NCBI GenBank assembly: GCA_022747635.1
Contig: JAKTNV010000001.1
Location: 44,308,946-44,372,945, forward strand
Source of the DNA: Hetaerina americana
Lineage: Eukaryota > Arthropoda > Insecta > Odonata > Calopterygidae
DNA: 64,000 bases
Direction: 5' to 3'
The notes below the pieces were generated by a model. The model saw only the letters and a list, made by a program, of their open reading frames with translations. It was not told the origin of the DNA and made no database searches. Below are positions 60,067-64,000 of this stretch, in pieces; position 1 is the first letter of the stretch, and each line of letters starts with the position of its first letter. Position numbers and translations under genes: made by a program.

Positions 60067-63000
60067 AAAATTGAAAGGGCTGAGGGTAAGGATAAGGGAA
60101 CGGGAGAGGCCGCCGAGCGGAAGGAGGTTTAAAGGCGGAGGAAGTGGATGAAGCGGAATCAGCCGCTCTCCACGGAAACCACCGCTGCCACTCGTAGTCT
60201 GCGGAGTTTTTCTGATATCCAAAGAGTATAAGCAAAGGCAAAAGGCCCCCTCCCTCCCCGCCCGTCTCCCAAAAAAACTCCGAAATAACTGCGAAACTCT
60301 TCAGGGTTCTTTTATGCATGAAGTTAATTCCTATTTTTTGTGGGTGGGGGTCTTTTCGCAATCCAATAATGGAATCCTCGAATCTCGATTATCACGTCTC
60401 TACAAGGTATACCGTCACTACTCGCGCCTTCCCTCTCATGGCAACGTAATATTAGCCTCAATATCACTTTTATTGCTTGCAACTTGACTCGTTTTTCCTC
60501 TGACATATAAGGTTCGAAAATGGTACATGTACTTTAAAATATTTATCAGAAAGTTTGACCATATTTTCTGTGCGTCTTTTGGCATAGTTACTTTTACTCT
60601 ATTAACGAATACAGCATTCGATTCCTGAGTTTATTTGTACCCTGCTATTAAGGAAAAGCAGCAATTCTGCAGTCGAGGAAGAATGATGAAAGCGTCGGCG
60701 TCTGCCCGTAAAAGATATAATAGAGGCGCTATCTGAATAAAACGTACTTTAACTCAGACTTAAAAACTAAAATACGAGCCACAAGCGTGTTAAGTCATTA
60801 GGCCATTATCCGCATAAATGAAATTGTCAATTTCCCATTCCTCCACATTTTCTGGCAATTTGAAACGGCAAAATAATTAACCAAGCTGCATATTTTTACG
60901 AAGTTTGTCTGACTATAATACCATAGCTAAGAGATTTGCCCTTAATTTTCCATTGTTAATGGCAAATGATTGGAATGTAATTACTAAATTAGAAGAATAG
61001 ACTGAATCACCGAGTGACTGATTGATAAAAGAAATGAATGATCCTTATCAATGATTTGGCCAATGCAGAGGGCTTTCTAATGTTTTAAACGGTTGAAGAA
61101 GAAAATTTGGCGCTATGTTAGTGCACGTATTTCATCTGAGTTGGAGAAAATAGTTACATGAACCTCAGTCAGTGATGTTTGTAGTAATTATTCAGTTTGT
61201 AAGTCCTCTAACATCAGAGATCATTATGCTTCATATACCTCATTCCAAGTATACCATAAGAACACAACATCACGACTCGGTGAGAGATTAAGATCCTCTG
61301 CTTTCAGAGTGATAGGAGCCAGATGGATTTCGGTGATCACCGCAGCTGAGAATAAATATTATCGCAATCATAAAGTTTAACGATCAGCTTGTTGTAATAG
61401 CCAATGCGTATGGGAGTAGACTCAAAGATTGGGGGTCCGAAACCCATCATTGGCAACTATTATGTTACTAATGCCTTATCGGGTTTGAGTTCTGCCCCAG
61501 GGAAATCTAATGGCAATCCAAGTACACTTATCGCGATTCTATTGGGCAAATAAGCCACCTGAAGAACCAATAAATTATTCCCATTGTTGTTGAATGTCAG
61601 TTTGAAATAGAATTATTCATTAATAGACATTGTTTCCAAGTCGTAGTTAATCATTCTAAAATATTGCCCTGTGGATGTGGATAGACCTTTCACCTCTTTG
61701 AATGTTTCTTGCAAAAAGAAACGAGGCATTTAGTCATCCCTTGCCAAACGGTGAGAGTTTAACGTCCGTGGGAGAAGTATCAAATGTCATTGTATTATTG
61801 ATATCGTATTTTTACGACGGGAAGACTATTCACATGCAAAATTTGAGGAGATCCAAATTGGAACCATTGCAAGGCAGGAAATACCCCCCGAGGGGTTTCA
61901 ATCCCATTGTTCTCCGAGGAGAGGGAATGTAATTTCTTTGCTGGAGGGGTGCGGAGGGGGAGGAAGGGTATGGCGTGAGTATCACTCAAAAAATGCGAGA
62001 GAGAGTTGAATGAGATGTGCTGGCGAGAACAAGACAATGAATAATGAAAGGTTTGACTTGAATAGGTTATGTTTATTTGATATTTCGGCAAATGCGAAAG
62101 GGGAGAGCTCAATGCTTCCCTTTTCCATCCTATTCCCGTTTTCTTTAAAGAATCCCTAGAAAAAAGTTTTGAAGTGACAGTTTTGAATTTTATGGTACCC
62201 CCTACAATAAAATGGCGTGTGATATAAATGTCTCGATGAATTTTGGGATTATAATGAGCTTAACTTATTTTCTTTGATAGGATTTTTTTCCCTTTCACCT
62301 CTATTTAGTCATAGTGTGAATTTAAATGAAACTATCTTTTAAAAACCATAGATTTTACTTGCATAAGTATTGATTATCACTCTTGTCATACTTTATTTGA
62401 AGCTGAATATTTGAGGGAGTATTAGAGTCAAATTCGACTCGGTATACAGTTTTTTCTGCATCGGCCAAGTATTGTTTTCGTATTTGTATTTGAAAATTTA
62501 AAATATGCGATCAAATGCATTGGAATAAATTTGTTCATTTTTTTCGTAAACTGGTGAATAGTAAAAGAGAAACAAATCACTTCCGTTTATTTTACTAAAT
62601 AGTTATTTATTATCCATAATGAAGTGGTAAAAAAGTGATACACTGTGATAACATATGCAACGAAGTTTGTCAATTGACTTATTAAAGCAATTTTAACGAA
62701 ACTAGGTTTCAAGATTCAAAAGGGGATTTAATATTGTCCAGTCATTTTCCTGGCTAAAAATGTACCAATCTAAACAATCAAAATTTATGGAAATCTAGAA
62801 GAAAATTCCAAACAAGGGGGTCATTAGTCTCGAATTAACCTACAAGAGCATAGCATTTACCCTCAAGTTCCATATAATGTTTCCAATTCCTATTTTATGG
62901 TTATTTTGTGTTTTTGAGCCAATAACCTCTATTAAACGGTAATAGATTTAATTTCCAAAATTGATGATAATAATGATTTGGTGATATTAATAGCCTAGGC

Positions 63001-63235
63001 ATATTCGAATTACGTACAAGAGGGACTTCTGACTTTATTTAAATGATAAGCGTAAAAATCCATGCGCTGTGTGAATAATATGCACCTAAACGGTATTTTA
63101 ATTAGATCTTCCTTTTAGTTGGATGTTGAGTACGTTTTTATGGCGCAGACCGTCAAAATAAAATTGGCGAATAAAACGCCAATAGAGTCGTGACGCTATC
63201 CTTGGTGAAGGTGAAGCAGGGTTGCTAAAAGTTGT
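60067..63235. other. AT-rich non-coding DNA
   Basis: About 3.2 kb without a supported gene. A stretch at about 61480-61530 (CGGGTTTGAGTTCTGCCCC) resembles a decayed family B SINE head on the plus strand. Frames of 161 codons or less are shadows of the purine island or unremarkable. Confidence 0.45.
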
Positions 63236-63480
63236 GTGGGAGGGAATGAGAGAAAGAGAGAGAGAGATGAAATGAGGTGGAAATAAGAGGTATTGGTATA
63301 AGAAGGGAGAGTTCAGCGAGAGAGAAAGAGGCTCAGACCAGAGAAAACCAGAAAAATCCCGAGTTAGTAGGAAGATGGATGTGGGATGCGGAGATAATGG
63401 AAGGGGCGGATGAGAGGCGTATGGAAAAGTTTAGAAATTCTTTCTGCGATAAAAAACTTGGATTCCTTTCCTTATAATCG
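63236..63480 (+). repeat. GA-rich island
   Basis: Purine-rich plus strand with GA dinucleotide repeats at about 63250-63267. The 66-codon frame at 63277-63477 is charged and low complexity. Confidence 0.5.
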
Positions 63481-64000
63481 ATATATTATTCAATAATTAT
63501 GATAATGGCATAGAGAATAACTCGGAACCCTATTATGTTTGCATTAATATAAATGAAAATTTACTAACTTTATTTTAAACCAAGATGATACGTAATACAT
63601 TATTCACTTCACTTAAATGTTTATTTTTACAAAATAAAAGGTTTGGTGAAAATTTCATTATAACACGGTCTTTTTTTGAGATTCGTGGTCAATAGAGGGT
63701 AAACCGCTTTTTAAATAGACATTTATTTATAGGTATTATAAAGAAAGAATCGCATTTCTGGAAAGCATGAATTAAATTCCTATAAAGGGTTCTTGCAACC
63801 AATGTTTACTTAGTTGTTCAAATAAGTGATCAAGCCAATCCGGAGGTTGCAGCTTTCAATCCCAGCATGAACTCGTTTTTACTTTTTGAGAACGCTGCTA
63901 TTGCAAATTGCAGCTATTAAATTATATTATTTATACTTTTAAAAATCAAACATTCAATGAAATTCGTCTTCGCGCCGTAATTTTATAAATATCTTTGTCG
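63481..64000. other. AT-rich non-coding DNA
   Basis: Nothing supported to the end of the window. Confidence 0.5.

Noticed and set aside
59533..60222. 229-codon minus-strand open frame with Ile-Tyr repeats
   Set aside because: Translation of a purine-rich island joined to a TA/TG microsatellite.

Overview
The window looks like nuclear DNA of an arthropod, probably an insect. It is AT-rich, has no dense operon-like coding, and carries three kinds of mariner DNA transposon, tRNA-derived SINEs, decayed non-LTR retrotransposons, microsatellites and a few isolated exon-like segments with GT-AG splice signals. The species cannot be named from the sequence. Nearly all of the longer open frames lie in low-complexity pyrimidine- or purine-rich islands and are not convincing proteins.

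Gene content. The best-supported host gene is on the plus strand. A 101-base exon (41583-41683) and a 271-base GC-rich exon (48149-48419) have good splice sites and join in the same reading phase across a 6.5 kb intron. The second exon encodes a Gly/Ala-rich segment, one predicted membrane span and a Cys-Cys just inside it. I do not recognise the gene. Weaker exon candidates with coding-compatible frames are at 620-727, 5787-5812, 16829-16890, 26949-26996, 50050-50132 and 58815-58868 (plus strand) and at 4425-4438 and 25472-25509 (minus strand). Most of the window therefore reads as intron or intergenic DNA.

Mobile DNA. Two 753 bp mariner copies, indistinguishable by eye, sit 6,028 bp apart (36395-37147 and 42423-43175). 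Both have perfect 33 bp terminal inverted repeats and TA duplications, and both carry the same internal deletion that removes the catalytic core. A 929 bp DD34D-spacing mariner (55976-56904) and a 903 bp rosa-like mariner (57643-58545) are also internally deleted and broken. A plus-strand LINE 3' end (about 52945-53990) and a heavily decayed minus-strand LINE reverse transcriptase (about 54280-55970) lie just upstream of these two mariners, so 52.9-58.5 kb is a transposon cluster. Two SINE families are present: family A at 6113-6425 and 45610-45912, and family B at 13205-13447 and 57399-57565.

Layout. 1-4300 mostly AT-rich; 4300-5000 pyrimidine-rich island; 6.1-6.4 kb SINE A; 7.6-7.9 kb GC patch with a strong hairpin; 8.6-9.7 kb GC/pyrimidine island with a G-quadruplex-like run; 13.2-13.45 kb SINE B; 14-23 kb AT-rich DNA with several pyrimidine islands; 25.2-25.9 kb CpG-rich island; 27-31 kb featureless AT-rich DNA; 31-33.2 kb purine, pyrimidine and CpG-rich islands; 36-43 kb the twin mariners, a perfect 34 bp palindrome and the first gene exon; 45.6 kb SINE A; 48.1-48.4 kb the membrane-protein exon; 52.9-58.5 kb transposon cluster; 59.5-60.1 kb purine-rich island and TA microsatellite; the remainder AT-rich.
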